From assembly GCA_910575565.1 (NCBI GenBank), contig CAJTFL010000014.1:45979-109978 (forward strand): 64,000 nucleotides of DNA, written 5' to 3'. Numbering within the stretch: the stretch's first letter is position 1; the number at the start of each line of letters is the position of its first letter. Position numbers and translations under genes: made by a program. The notes under the pieces are model-generated. The model did no database searches. It worked only from the letters and a program-made list of their open reading frames with translations, and was not told where the DNA came from. Shown here in pieces: positions 47,448-56,169 of this stretch. This stretch comes from Lachnospiraceae bacterium (GTDB taxonomy: Bacteria; Bacillota; Clostridia; Lachnospirales; Lachnospiraceae).

Positions 47448-50072
47448 TTATTTCCCGTAATATGCCCGCAGATACATTTCCTTAATCTCGCTCATCAGCG
47501 GATATCTGGGGTTAGCGCCGGTACACTGATCATCGAAGGCATCCTCTACCATCTGGTCTAAGTTGTCTAAGAAATACTTCTCGTCAATGCCGTATTCCTT
47601 AATGCTCTTTTTAATGCCTACGGCTGCCTTCAGCTCCTCTACCTTTGCGATGAACAGTTCCAAGGTTTCCTTGTCGTCCTTGCCGCAAACGCCGCAGAAG
47701 TGAGCGCACTCCGCATAGCGGGCCAAAGTATGAGGATACTGGTACTGGGAGAAGGTTCCCATCTTCGGCGGAACTTCCTCAGCGTTAAACCGCAGCACTT
47801 CGCTGATCATCAGGGCATTGGCAACGCCGTGGGGCAGATGATGGTAAGCGCCCAGCTTATGAGCCATGGAATGGCATACACCTAAGAAGGCATTGGCAAA
47901 CGCCATACCAGCCAGGCAGGAAGCGTCGGCCATCTTCTGACGAGCCTCCGGATCGTTCGCTCCGTTGGTATAAGCCCTTGGCAGATAGTCAAATACGCTC
48001 TTCATGGCCTTTAACGCCAGGCCGTCAGTATAGTCCGTAGCCATAATAGAAGCGTAAGCCTCTAATGCATGGGTCAGCACATCCACGCCGGAAGCGCTGG
48101 TTAAGCCCTTGGGCTGGTTCATCATATTGTCCGCATCCACGATAGCCATATTGGGCAGCAGCTCATAATCGGCCAGAGGATACTTGGTTCCTGTGCGGTC
48201 GTCGGTGATAACGGCGAAGGGCGTAACCTCAGAGCCTGTACCGGAAGAGGTGGGGATGGCCACAAAGTATGCCTTCTCGCCCATCTTGGGGAAGGTGTAA
48301 ACCCTCTTGCGGATATCCATAAAGCGCATAGCCAGGTCTAAGAAATCTACCTCTGGATGCTCGTACATTACCCACATAATCTTGCCTGCGTCCATGGCTG
48401 AACCGCCGCCTAAAGCGATAATGCAGTCCGGCTCAAAAGCGGTCATTGCCTTTGCCCCTGCGGTAGCGGAGGACAGGTTCGGATCGGGAGCAACCTCATA
48501 GAAGCAGGTATGCTGAATCCCCATCTGATCCAATTTTTCCTCAATCGGCTTTACATAGCCATTCTTATATAAGAAGGAGTCGGTAACGATGAAGCATTTC
48601 TTCTTGCCCATCACGGTTCCTAACTCATCCAATGCCACCGGCATACAGCCCTTCTTGAAGTATACCTTCTCCGGCGCTCTGAACCACAACATATTTTCTC
48701 TCCTCTCCGCCACGGTCTTGATATTCAGCAAATGCTTTACGCCTACGTTCTCGGAAACGGAGTTGCCGCCCCAGGAGCCGCACCCTAAGGTCAGGGAAGG
48801 CATCAGCTTAAAGTTGTAAAGATCGCCGATTCCGCCGTGGGAAGAAGGAGTGTTGATGACGATACGGCAGGTCTTCATGGCCGCTGCGTGCTTTAAGATC
48901 TTTTCCTTCTGAGCCGGATGGATATACAGGGAAGCCGTATGGCCGTAGCCGCCGTCCGCTACTAAGCGCTCTGCCTTGGCAATCGCCTCGTCAAAGTCCT
49001 TGGCATGGTACATGGCCAGCACGGGGGAAAGCTTCTCATGGGCAAATTCCTCGGAGATATCCACGGATTCTACCTCGCCGATAAGGATCTTGGTAGATTC
49101 CGGTACGGTAACACCTGCCAGCTTGGCAATGGTAAAGGCAGACTGTCCTACAATTTTAGCATTTAAGGCGCCGTTGATCAAGATGGTATGGCGAACCTTA
49201 TCCAGCTCGTCGCCCTGAAGGAAGTAGCAGCCTCTGTACTGGAATTCCTTCTTCACTTCGTCATAAATATCCCCTACCACGGTAACGGACTGCTCGGAAG
49301 CGCAGATCATGCCGTTATCAAAGGTCTTGGAATGGATTACGGAGTTTACGGCCAGCTTAATATCCGCCGTATCGTCAATGATTACCGGCGTATTGCCAGC
49401 GCCTACGCCCAGTGCCGGCTTTCCGGAGGAATAAGCTGCCTTTACCATGCCAGGGCCGCCGGTAGCCAGGATAATATCTGCGTTGCGCATTACCTCATTG
49501 GTCAGCTCTAAGCTTGGCACGTCGATCCAGCTGATGATGTTCTTTGGAGCTCCTGCCGCAACGGCTGCTTCCAGAACAATCTTTGCTGCCTCGATTGTAC
49601 AGCTCTTTGCACGGGGATGGGGGCTGAAAATAATGGCATTCCTGGTCTTTAAACAGATTAATGCTTTAAAAATAGCGGTAGATGTGGGATTAGTGGTAGG
49701 GATTACGGCAGCCACAAGGCCGATAGGCTCTGCGATCTTCTTAATTCCGTATGAAGAGTCTTCTTCGATAATGCCGCAGGTCTTGGTATGGCGGTAAGCG
49801 TTATAGATATATTCAGCGGCATAGTGGTTCTTGATCACCTTATCCTCCACAATGCCCATGCCGGTTTCCTTCACTGCCATTTTCGCTAACGGGATCCTGG
49901 CCTTATTTGCCGCCATTGCCGCCGCAAAAAAGATCTTGTCTACTTGTTCCTGGGTGTAGGTCGCAAAAACCTCCTGGGCTTTGCGCATTTCCTTCATCCG
50001 TGCCTGCAGCGCATCCACGTTGTCGATAAGAGTCTGCTCGGGCGCTGCTGCTTCCATGGTTTTGGTTGCCAT
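47448..50072 (-). CDS. adhE: Bifunctional acetaldehyde-CoA/alcohol dehydrogenase AdhE
   Basis: 874 residues, the standard length. The N-terminal aldehyde dehydrogenase half (about 1-440) has the nucleophile in TFDNGMICASEQSVTVV. The C-terminal iron-dependent alcohol dehydrogenase half (about 455-870) has GGGSAMDAGKIMWV, PTSSGTGSEVTPFAVI and the metal ligands in THALEAYAS and CHSMAHKLGAYHHLPHG. It converts acetyl-CoA to ethanol through acetaldehyde, reoxidising two NADH in fermentation. Native AdhE polymerises into spirosomes. A consensus promoter and three tandem Rex-like sites lie upstream, so control by the NADH/NAD ratio is likely. Confidence 0.95.
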   Translation of the reverse strand: MATKTMEAAAPEQTLIDNVDALQARMKEMRKAQEVFATYTQEQVDKIFFAAAMAANKARIPLAKMAVKETGMGIVEDKVIKNHYAAEYIYNAYRHTKTCGIIEEDSSYGIKKIAEPIGLVAAVIPTTNPTSTAIFKALICLKTRNAIIFSPHPRAKSCTIEAAKIVLEAAVAAGAPKNIISWIDVPSLELTNEVMRNADIILATGGPGMVKAAYSSGKPALGVGAGNTPVIIDDTADIKLAVNSVIHSKTFDNGMICASEQSVTVVGDIYDEVKKEFQYRGCYFLQGDELDKVRHTILINGALNAKIVGQSAFTIAKLAGVTVPESTKILIGEVESVDISEEFAHEKLSPVLAMYHAKDFDEAIAKAERLVADGGYGHTASLYIHPAQKEKILKHAAAMKTCRIVINTPSSHGGIGDLYNFKLMPSLTLGCGSWGGNSVSENVGVKHLLNIKTVAERRENMLWFRAPEKVYFKKGCMPVALDELGTVMGKKKCFIVTDSFLYKNGYVKPIEEKLDQMGIQHTCFYEVAPDPNLSSATAGAKAMTAFEPDCIIALGGGSAMDAGKIMWVMYEHPEVDFLDLAMRFMDIRKRVYTFPKMGEKAYFVAIPTSSGTGSEVTPFAVITDDRTGTKYPLADYELLPNMAIVDADNMMNQPKGLTSASGVDVLTHALEAYASIMATDYTDGLALKAMKSVFDYLPRAYTNGANDPEARQKMADASCLAGMAFANAFLGVCHSMAHKLGAYHHLPHGVANALMISEVLRFNAEEVPPKMGTFSQYQYPHTLARYAECAHFCGVCGKDDKETLELFIAKVEELKAAVGIKKSIKEYGIDEKYFLDNLDQMVEDAFDDQCTGANPRYPLMSEIKEMYLRAYYGK

Positions 50073-50125
50073 CTCTTTTTCCTCCTTGATTTCCTTTATA
50101 GTTAGGTTAATAGCATCTCAATGTT

Positions 50126-50165
50126 ATGATGTTGGGGTCAAAAGGTCTTTTGACCCTGGTATCAT
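50126..50165. repeat. 40-bp palindromic repeat, family C copy 1
   Basis: Near-palindrome with core GGGTCAAAAG...CTTTTGACCC and ends ATGAT/ATCAT, in the adhE leader. Found again, inverted, at 60046-60085. On the leader RNA it would form a strong hairpin about 55-95 bases before the adhE start. Confidence 0.6.
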
Positions 50166-50203
50166 GTTACTGATTTAAGGGCAGTTTTGCGGAAATCAGT
50201 TCC

Positions 50204-50245
50204 GTTATAATTTTAACGTTATTTTTTTAACGTTATTTTTTTAAC
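50204..50245 (-). promoter_or_regulatory. Three tandem Rex-like operators before adhE
   Basis: Three abutting 14-bp units of the form GTTA-N6-TAAC: 50204-50217 GTTATAATTTTAAC, then 50218-50231 and 50232-50245, both GTTATTTTTTTAAC. The half-site and spacing fit the clostridial Rex box core GTTAA-N4-TTAAC. They start seven bases after the -10, covering the transcription start. Confidence 0.6.
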
Positions 50246-50251
50246 GATTTC

Positions 50252-50280
50252 ATTATAGATCAGAACCTTGAAAAAGTCAA
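50252..50280 (-). promoter_or_regulatory. adhE: Sigma-A promoter of adhE
   Basis: Minus strand TTGACT (50275-50280), 17-base spacer, TATAAT (50252-50257). The resulting leader is about 170 bases and contains the operators and the family C hairpin. The 404-base gap 50073-50476 holds these elements and the mfd terminator. Confidence 0.8.
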
Positions 50281-50314
50281 CAAAAAACAGGATTTTTGTG
50301 CCTGAAAATTCCCA

Positions 50315-50340
50315 CAAAAATAAGGACAAAACCCTTTGTC
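50315..50340 (-). terminator. Terminator of mfd
   Basis: Minus-strand hairpin GACAAA-GGG(T)-TTTGTC at 50325-50340 followed by CTTATTTTT. Confidence 0.6.
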
Positions 50341-50476
50341 ATGACATACATTTTCACCAATGTTGGGTATGAAGAACATTTTTTTCATATCTCTATCCAT
50401 TATTTTTGCCCTGACTCCTCACCTCCTGCGCCTTTGTCCGTCATTTTTCTTTATGCTCCCCAATTGGATTTTCCTA

Positions 50477-53400
50477 TTATCCCTGGGCAAGCTCCCCAAG
50501 CCTGCGCAGCGCCTCCTTCGCCTGCTCAATCACTGGGCAGCAGTCATGGTTCCGGCTGTGATCCAGGTAAGACAGCACTGGGGCATCCCCGCCAGCCAGC
50601 TTAAGCTTTCCCTTGTATTCATTCACTAACTGGATCAGCGCATTGGGATCCAGCTTTGCTTTGGGAAATACAGTCATCCGAAATTCCTGCCGGTTAATCA
50701 CCACTTCCGTAATATATACCCGGTGGGCCATGGCCTTAATGCTGGCCACCGTCAGAAGGTTCTGCACCGCCCTGGGGATATCCCCAAACCGATCGATCAG
50801 CTCATCCTGCATGTCCATCTCCTCTTCCTCATTCTCAATGGCCGAGATCCGCTTATAGATATCCAGCTTTAAATACTCATTTTTAATGTAATAAGCGGGA
50901 ATGTATGCATCGATATCGCACTCCACCACCGTCTCAAATTCCATGGATTCTTCCTGGCAGGCTTTCCCCTTTAAGGCAAGGACAGCCTGGTTTAGCAGCT
51001 TGCAGTACAGATCGTAGCCCACCGCCTCCATATGGCCGTGCTGCTCGGCCCCAAGCACATTGCCCGCGCCCCTGATCTCCAGATCCCGCATGGCAATCTT
51101 AATCCCTGATCCCAGCTCCGTAAACTCCCGGATAGCCTGGAGGCGCTTTTCCGCCTCTTCCTTTAACACCTTATCCCGCTTGTACATAAAAAATGCGTAG
51201 GAGGTGCGGCTGGATCGCCCCACCCTTCCCCTAAGCTGGTACAGCTGGGACAGGCCCATCCTATCCGCGTCATGGATCACCATGGTATTTGCGTTAGGGA
51301 TATCCAACCCCGTTTCAATAATGGTGGTGGAAACCAGCACATCGATCTCCCCGTTAATGAAATCCGCCATTATCCGCTCTAACTGCCGCTCCTTCATCTG
51401 GCCGTGAGCGAAGGTCACGTTAGCCTCCGGAACCAGGGCCTGGATCCGGCCTGCCAGTTCCTCGATATCGTTAACCCGGTTATACACATAATAAACCTGT
51501 CCGTTCCTGGAAAGCTCCCTGTGGATGGCCTCCCGGATCAACTCCTCATTATACTCCATCACATACGTCTGGATAGGCATACGATCCACGGGCGGCTCTT
51601 CCAGAACGCTCATATCCCGTATTCCCACCAGGCTCATGTGGAGAGTTCGGGGGATTGGGGTAGCCGTCAAGGTAAGCACGTCCACGCTTTCCTTCAAGGT
51701 TTTAATCTTTTCCTTATGGGTCACGCCAAAGCGCTGCTCCTCATCAATGACTAAAAGCCCCAGATCCTTAAACTTCACATCCTTGGACAAAACCCGGTGT
51801 GTTCCGATCACCACATCCACCAGCCCCTTTTGCAAATCCGCCAAGGTTTTCTTCTGCTGGGCCGGGGTACGGAAACGGGACAGCATATCCACCCTCACCG
51901 GGAAATCCTTCATTCTCTGGACAAAGGTATTGTAATGCTGCTGGGCCAGGATGGTAGTAGGCACTAGGTAAACCACCTGCTTGCTTTCCTGCACTGCCTT
52001 AAATGCCGCCCGCAGGGCAATCTCCGTCTTCCCGTAGCCTACGTCGCCGCAGATTAGCCGATCCATGATTTTCCTGCTTTCCATATCCGCCTTGGTGGCC
52101 TCTATGGCATCCAGCTGATCCTCCGTCTCCTCATAGGGAAACAGCTCCTCGAACTCCCTCTGCCACACGGTGTCCGGGCCGTACTGAAACCCTGAATCTG
52201 ACTGACGGGCGGCATAAAGCTCCACCAGTTCCCTTGCAATCTGCTGGACAGCCCCTTTTACCTTCGTTTTTGTTTTTTTCCACTCCGTCCCGCCTAATTT
52301 ATTCAGCTTCGGCTTTTTCGCTTCTGCCCCAGCGTATTTCTGGATCCGGTCTAAGCGGGTGGCCGGGATATAAAGCTTGCCCCCATCGCCGTATTCCACT
52401 TTAATATAATCCTTCGTCACCCGATCCCGCTCAATCTTCTCTATCCCCTTGTATATGCCCAGGCCGTGATCCTCATGAACCACATAATCCCCCACAGCCA
52501 GTTCGGAAAAATCCGCAATCTTTTTCCCCTCATAGGAGGATTTCCGCCTCCCCTTCTTTTTCTTTTCCCCGCCAAAAATATCGCCTTCCGTGATTACCAC
52601 GAATTTCAGCATCGGATACTCAAAACCTTTATGGAGGTTTCCGTAAGTCACCAAAATCTCCCCCGGCTTTACCCCGCAAATCGCCGCCTTAAACTCATCC
52701 GCCTTATCCCCGGCATTTTGCCCTCCCTTTTCTTCCCCGGTTTTATCCTCCGCGATGGAGACCAATCCATCCGGGCAATATGCCCTAAGTTCGTATTCCC
52801 TAAGATCGCTGGCTAAACGGCTGGCCCTGGTTCGTGAACCGGTTAGCAGCACTACCCGGTAGCCATCCTTTTTCCATCGGGTCAAATCTTTAATCAGCAG
52901 CTCAAATCCATTTTGGTAAGAATTTACATTCTTTACGGTAAACGCGTATTGCCCATTTACCGTTAGTCCGGCCAGGCGCTGTTCCAGTCCGGTTAAATAC
53001 ACGGTTTTCCCAGTTTGAAGCCTTGCCAGCACTTCTTTCATCGGATATAAAAGCTCCGTCTGCCCGCCCAGCAAATACCCCTTCTCCAGGCGCTGCCCCA
53101 TGCTCTCCCTGAATTCTGTCTCCACCGCTTCACCCTTTTCCTGGATCCTGAGCGGCTCATCCAAGAAAATCAGCGTATCCCTTTCGGAAAAATACTGGGT
53201 AAAGCTTACGGTAACATTGGAAAAGTAGCGGATATACCCGTCAAGGTTTCCCACTCTTCCATTTTCTTCCAAATTTTCCGTAAATTCACGGATAATGGTA
53301 AATATCCTGTGCCCTTCCTCAATCTGCCCGTTTTTTCGGAAAACCTCCCGGCTTTCCTCCGCCTCCTGCCTCAGACGCCGGATTCCCCCCTCTATCTGCC

Positions 53401-54094
53401 CAGGATCCAGCACCAGCTCCTTTGCCGGATATATCCTCACCTTTTCCAGCTGCTCTACCGATCTCTGGCTTTCCAAATCAAAGCAGCGCACCGAATCTAC
53501 CTCATCATCCCATAGCTCAATCCGGACAGGGAATTCTTCCGTCAGGGGAAAAATGTCAATAATCCCGCCCCGGATGGAAAACTGCCCCATGCCGTCCACC
53601 TGAGCCATCCGCTCATAGCCTAAAGCTACCAGCTTCTCTTTCAGCCCCTCCAAATCCACCTGCTGCCCGGGTTCCACAGAAAGCACGCCAGCGCTTATCT
53701 GCCCTAAGGGAAGAAGGTGATCCATCAGTCCGTCCGGGGTAGTAATCACCACTCCTCCTTTTTCTTCCATCAGCGCCTTCTGCACTTTGATCCGCTGCCT
53801 GGCCATCATGTTTCCGTGGATATCCGCCGCATAAAACAGCAGATCCTTGGCCGGATACAGCCACACCTGCCTGGTAAAATTCCGAAAATCATCATAGATT
53901 TCCTTCGCCCTCAGCTCATCATAAGTAACCACCAGCTTCCACGGATAAGGCCTTCCCAGCTCATTCATCAAATGAACCTTTTGGGAATCCAAGGTTCCGG
54001 TAGCCTGCAGCGGCCCCTTTCCCTGGGAAAGCGCCTGGGCTAAGTCCTCATATTCCTTCAGTTCCATTAACAAATCCTGCATACTATCCTCCAC
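50477..54094 (-). CDS. mfd: Transcription-repair coupling factor Mfd
   Basis: 1205 residues, normal for the family. N-terminal UvrB-like modules (1-400) for UvrA binding. RNA polymerase interaction domain near 525-600 (VGDYVVHEDHGLGIYKGIEKI). RecG-like translocase motor about 630-980, with Walker A GDVGYGKTEIAL and Walker B LLVIDEEQRFG, plus motifs TATPIPRTLHMS and QLRGRVGRSSR. C-terminal autoinhibitory domain to 1205. It removes RNA polymerase stalled at lesions and recruits UvrABC. Downstream of pth with 133 bases between, as common in Firmicutes; the sporulation gene fin sometimes found between them is absent. Confidence 0.96.
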   Translation of the reverse strand: MEDSMQDLLMELKEYEDLAQALSQGKGPLQATGTLDSQKVHLMNELGRPYPWKLVVTYDELRAKEIYDDFRNFTRQVWLYPAKDLLFYAADIHGNMMARQRIKVQKALMEEKGGVVITTPDGLMDHLLPLGQISAGVLSVEPGQQVDLEGLKEKLVALGYERMAQVDGMGQFSIRGGIIDIFPLTEEFPVRIELWDDEVDSVRCFDLESQRSVEQLEKVRIYPAKELVLDPGQIEGGIRRLRQEAEESREVFRKNGQIEEGHRIFTIIREFTENLEENGRVGNLDGYIRYFSNVTVSFTQYFSERDTLIFLDEPLRIQEKGEAVETEFRESMGQRLEKGYLLGGQTELLYPMKEVLARLQTGKTVYLTGLEQRLAGLTVNGQYAFTVKNVNSYQNGFELLIKDLTRWKKDGYRVVLLTGSRTRASRLASDLREYELRAYCPDGLVSIAEDKTGEEKGGQNAGDKADEFKAAICGVKPGEILVTYGNLHKGFEYPMLKFVVITEGDIFGGEKKKKGRRKSSYEGKKIADFSELAVGDYVVHEDHGLGIYKGIEKIERDRVTKDYIKVEYGDGGKLYIPATRLDRIQKYAGAEAKKPKLNKLGGTEWKKTKTKVKGAVQQIARELVELYAARQSDSGFQYGPDTVWQREFEELFPYEETEDQLDAIEATKADMESRKIMDRLICGDVGYGKTEIALRAAFKAVQESKQVVYLVPTTILAQQHYNTFVQRMKDFPVRVDMLSRFRTPAQQKKTLADLQKGLVDVVIGTHRVLSKDVKFKDLGLLVIDEEQRFGVTHKEKIKTLKESVDVLTLTATPIPRTLHMSLVGIRDMSVLEEPPVDRMPIQTYVMEYNEELIREAIHRELSRNGQVYYVYNRVNDIEELAGRIQALVPEANVTFAHGQMKERQLERIMADFINGEIDVLVSTTIIETGLDIPNANTMVIHDADRMGLSQLYQLRGRVGRSSRTSYAFFMYKRDKVLKEEAEKRLQAIREFTELGSGIKIAMRDLEIRGAGNVLGAEQHGHMEAVGYDLYCKLLNQAVLALKGKACQEESMEFETVVECDIDAYIPAYYIKNEYLKLDIYKRISAIENEEEEMDMQDELIDRFGDIPRAVQNLLTVASIKAMAHRVYITEVVINRQEFRMTVFPKAKLDPNALIQLVNEYKGKLKLAGGDAPVLSYLDHSRNHDCCPVIEQAKEALRRLGELAQG

Positions 54095-54143
54095 ATTTCC
54101 TCGTTCCCGCTTCCTCTATTCCCATTCCAAGAGTGCTCTTCCT

Positions 54144-54206
54144 TTTATTTCCGCGAGCAATGAGCCAAGTGCCGTGCTTGCACGAGCATTTGGCGAATGC
54201 CGCGAG
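54144..54206. repeat. Hairpin repeat, family D copy 1
   Basis: About 63 bases between mfd and pth. Core arms GCCAAGTGC/GCATTTGGC with inner CGTGC/GCACG, and outer ends TTTATTTCCGCG and CCGCGAG. Found inverted at 58588-58650 with few changes. Confidence 0.6.
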
Positions 54207-54207
54207 G

Positions 54208-54243
54208 GTCAAATACCCCTCTGCTTGCTATGGGGTATTTGAC
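54208..54243 (-). terminator. Hairpin over the pth stop codon
   Basis: Perfect 12-bp arms GTCAAATACCCC and GGGGTATTTGAC around a 12-base loop; the pth TAG lies in the loop. No T run follows on the minus strand, so it may be a 3' end protector rather than a classical terminator. Confidence 0.45.
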
Positions 54244-54806
54244 TTCTTCCGGTTGTACCGGTTCATGGCTGCATCCGCCCCGTCGGCAAGCATAAACTCC
54301 ACCGCATCCGCCGCATCCTGGAAAGCATCCTCCATCATTTGCCGATCCGTCTGGGAAAATCGGCTCAGCACATAATCCGCCAGATCCATCCTGTCCGGTT
54401 TGGCTCCTACCCCGATTTTAATCCGGGGAAAATCCTGGCTCCCCAAATGAGCGATAATGCTCTTAATCCCGTTATGTCCCCCGGCGCTGCCCTTCGTCCG
54501 AATCCGCAGCTGCCCTACCCTTAAGCTGATATCATCATAAATCACGATGACCTGTTCCGGCCGGATCTTGTAAAAATCCGCCGCCTCCCGCAGGCTCTCC
54601 CCGCTTGCGTTCATAAAGGTCTGCGGCTTTGCCAAAAGCACCCGTTCCCCACCGATAAACCCTGTGCCGCAAAAAGCCTTGTGCTTTCTCTCCGTTATCT
54701 GTATCCCGTGCTTTTCTGCCAGCACATCGATGGCGTCAAAGCCTGCGTTGTGGCGTGTTTTCTCATATTCCTTTGTGGGATTTCCCAATCCTGCAATAAT
54801 ATACAT
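54228..54806 (-). CDS. pth: Peptidyl-tRNA hydrolase
   Basis: 192 residues, typical of bacterial Pth. Key motifs: GLGNPTKEYEKTRHNAGF (catalytic His), KPQTFMNASGES (substrate Asn), VIYDDISLRVGQLRIR (Asp), and GSAGGHNGIKSI (Asn). It recycles tRNA by hydrolysing peptidyl-tRNA that falls off ribosomes, and is essential in most bacteria. Upstream of mfd in the conserved order. Confidence 0.95.
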   Translation of the reverse strand: MYIIAGLGNPTKEYEKTRHNAGFDAIDVLAEKHGIQITERKHKAFCGTGFIGGERVLLAKPQTFMNASGESLREAADFYKIRPEQVIVIYDDISLRVGQLRIRTKGSAGGHNGIKSIIAHLGSQDFPRIKIGVGAKPDRMDLADYVLSRFSQTDRQMMEDAFQDAADAVEFMLADGADAAMNRYNRKKSNTP

Positions 54807-54855
54807 CTGTCCTAACCTTTCTTTAATTCAACACAGTTATCCAGGCAGCACAACA

Positions 54856-54892
54856 GGGGCTGCCGCAAAACGCCAAGTTTTACGACAGCCTC
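54856..54892. terminator. Terminator between yhaM and pth
   Basis: GGGGCTGCCGCAAAAC with a complementary arm ending AGCCTC around the loop GCCAA; the same sequence class as 46409-46446, implying a repeated terminator cassette. Confidence 0.7.
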
Positions 54893-54953
54893 AATTATTG
54901 CCCTGTAGGTGTTCCGGCAAATTTAATCCTTCCTGTAAGCTTACCTGCCCTTA

Positions 54954-55898
54954 CTACCACTCCCCGGTCCTGCGGATATTCGTCTCCAAAAGACGGTTAA
55001 ATCCCAGCCATCCCGTGTTTTCATTCCCCCCCTGAAGGGCTTCAATCATGGTTTCCAGCTTTGCATCCGTATTATCCGCAAAATTCAGCGCCAACGCCTC
55101 CAAAAGCGCCGGTTTTTTCGGCGAGCCGTATTCTAATTCCCCGTGATGGGCCAAGATGCAGTGCTTTAATTCCAGCGCCAGCTTCACCGGAAAATCCGGG
55201 ATTTCCCGAATCTGGCCGTCGATCATCTCCGTCCCCATAATAATATGGCCCAAAAGCTGCCCGTCATCCGTGTAATCATTTTCCGGGAACCGGGAAAGCT
55301 CCTTAAGCTTTCCGATATCGTGAAAAAGAGCCGCCGTAATCAGCAAATCCCTGTTCAGCATAGGGTAATAGGAGGCATAATAATCGCACAGCCTGGCCAC
55401 GCCCAAGGTATGCTCCAAAAGGCCTCCCACAAATCCATGGTGGACGGTTTTAGCCGCAGAATGAAAGCAAAAAGCCTTGGCAAACTTCTGGCTGCCAAAA
55501 AAGTGAGCGGTAAGCTTGCTTAAATAGGGATTCTGTATGGATTTCGCCAAACCCATAAGCTCCTGGTACATCTTCTGGATATCCTTTTTTGACACCGGAA
55601 GATAATCCTCTTCCTTATACTCCCGCTCCACTGCCCTGCGGATCCGCTTAATGTTCAGCTGGAAGGAACCCTGGAACAGCGTTACATCCGCCTCTATCTG
55701 AACGTAATCCATCACGTCAAAGCTTCCTACCCCGGGGGAGGTTAAATCCCAAATTTTCCCATCAATTATCCCTGTCTTATCCTGCAGCACCAGGTTTCCA
55801 TATTCCTTCCCGCTTTTTGTAACCGCAATCTGCTTGCTTTTGCACAAATATACATCGGATGTATGCATTCCCTCCCGGAATGTTTCAATATACCTCAT
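54954..55898 (-). CDS. yhaM: 3'-5' exoribonuclease YhaM family (OB fold plus HD domain)
   Basis: 314 residues, family length. N-terminal OB-fold nucleic-acid binding part (about 10-95: GKEYGNLVLQDKTGIIDGKIWD). C-terminal HD phosphohydrolase domain (about 155-285): HHGFVGGLLEHTLGVARL, ITAALFHDIGKLKEL, ILAHHGELEYGSPKKPAL. YhaM degrades single-stranded RNA and some DNA from the 3' end and is a minor RNA turnover nuclease in Firmicutes. Single gene with a terminator downstream. Confidence 0.9.
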   Translation of the reverse strand: MRYIETFREGMHTSDVYLCKSKQIAVTKSGKEYGNLVLQDKTGIIDGKIWDLTSPGVGSFDVMDYVQIEADVTLFQGSFQLNIKRIRRAVEREYKEEDYLPVSKKDIQKMYQELMGLAKSIQNPYLSKLTAHFFGSQKFAKAFCFHSAAKTVHHGFVGGLLEHTLGVARLCDYYASYYPMLNRDLLITAALFHDIGKLKELSRFPENDYTDDGQLLGHIIMGTEMIDGQIREIPDFPVKLALELKHCILAHHGELEYGSPKKPALLEALALNFADNTDAKLETMIEALQGGNENTGWLGFNRLLETNIRRTGEW

Positions 55899-55916
55899 TT
55901 CCTGCCCTCTCTCCCC

Positions 55917-55977
55917 AGAGCATACTTAAACATTCATTCCCGCACATCTGACGGAGAGCAATGTTCAAACACGCTCT
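55917..55977. repeat. Inverted-repeat element (61 bp), family E
   Basis: Ends AGAGCATACTTAAACATT and AGAGCGTGTTTGAACATT (reverse strand) pair with a few mismatches, mostly wobble. A related short palindrome (AGAGTGTGCTTGAA...GCTCT) is at about 62221-62244 before the UxaA-like gene. It fills the yhaM upstream gap together with the element at 55991. Confidence 0.45.
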
Positions 55978-55990
55978 AACAATTTCTATC

Positions 55991-56122
55991 GTAACTGTTC
56001 AGTACCTTCGCCGTTACGAGCAAAAATCCATTGAAAATTGCCTTCGGTAATGGGATTTTTGCCCTCTGTCCAAGTTTATCTTACGGTCGGCGCAGTAAAT
56101 GTGCAGGCCTGCTAACAGTTAC
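55991..56122. mobile_element. MITE-like inverted-repeat element, family A copy 2 (132 bp)
   Basis: Same family and orientation as 14868-15000; most bases agree. The left end GTAACTGTTCAGTA is kept, the right end is eroded (GCTAACAGTTAC). Flanks TTTCTATC (55983-55990) and TTTCTGTC (56123-56130) form an 8-base near-duplication. The inner stem changed to ATTGCC/GGTAAT, so pairing is preserved by covariation. Confidence 0.65.
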
Positions 56123-56169
56123 TTTCTGTCTTAAAATCTGCCTGATAAAACCACAAAAGGAAACCAGGC

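Noticed and set aside
52466..54043. Plus-strand frames inside mfd
   Set aside because: Antisense shadows; mfd is intact and convincing.
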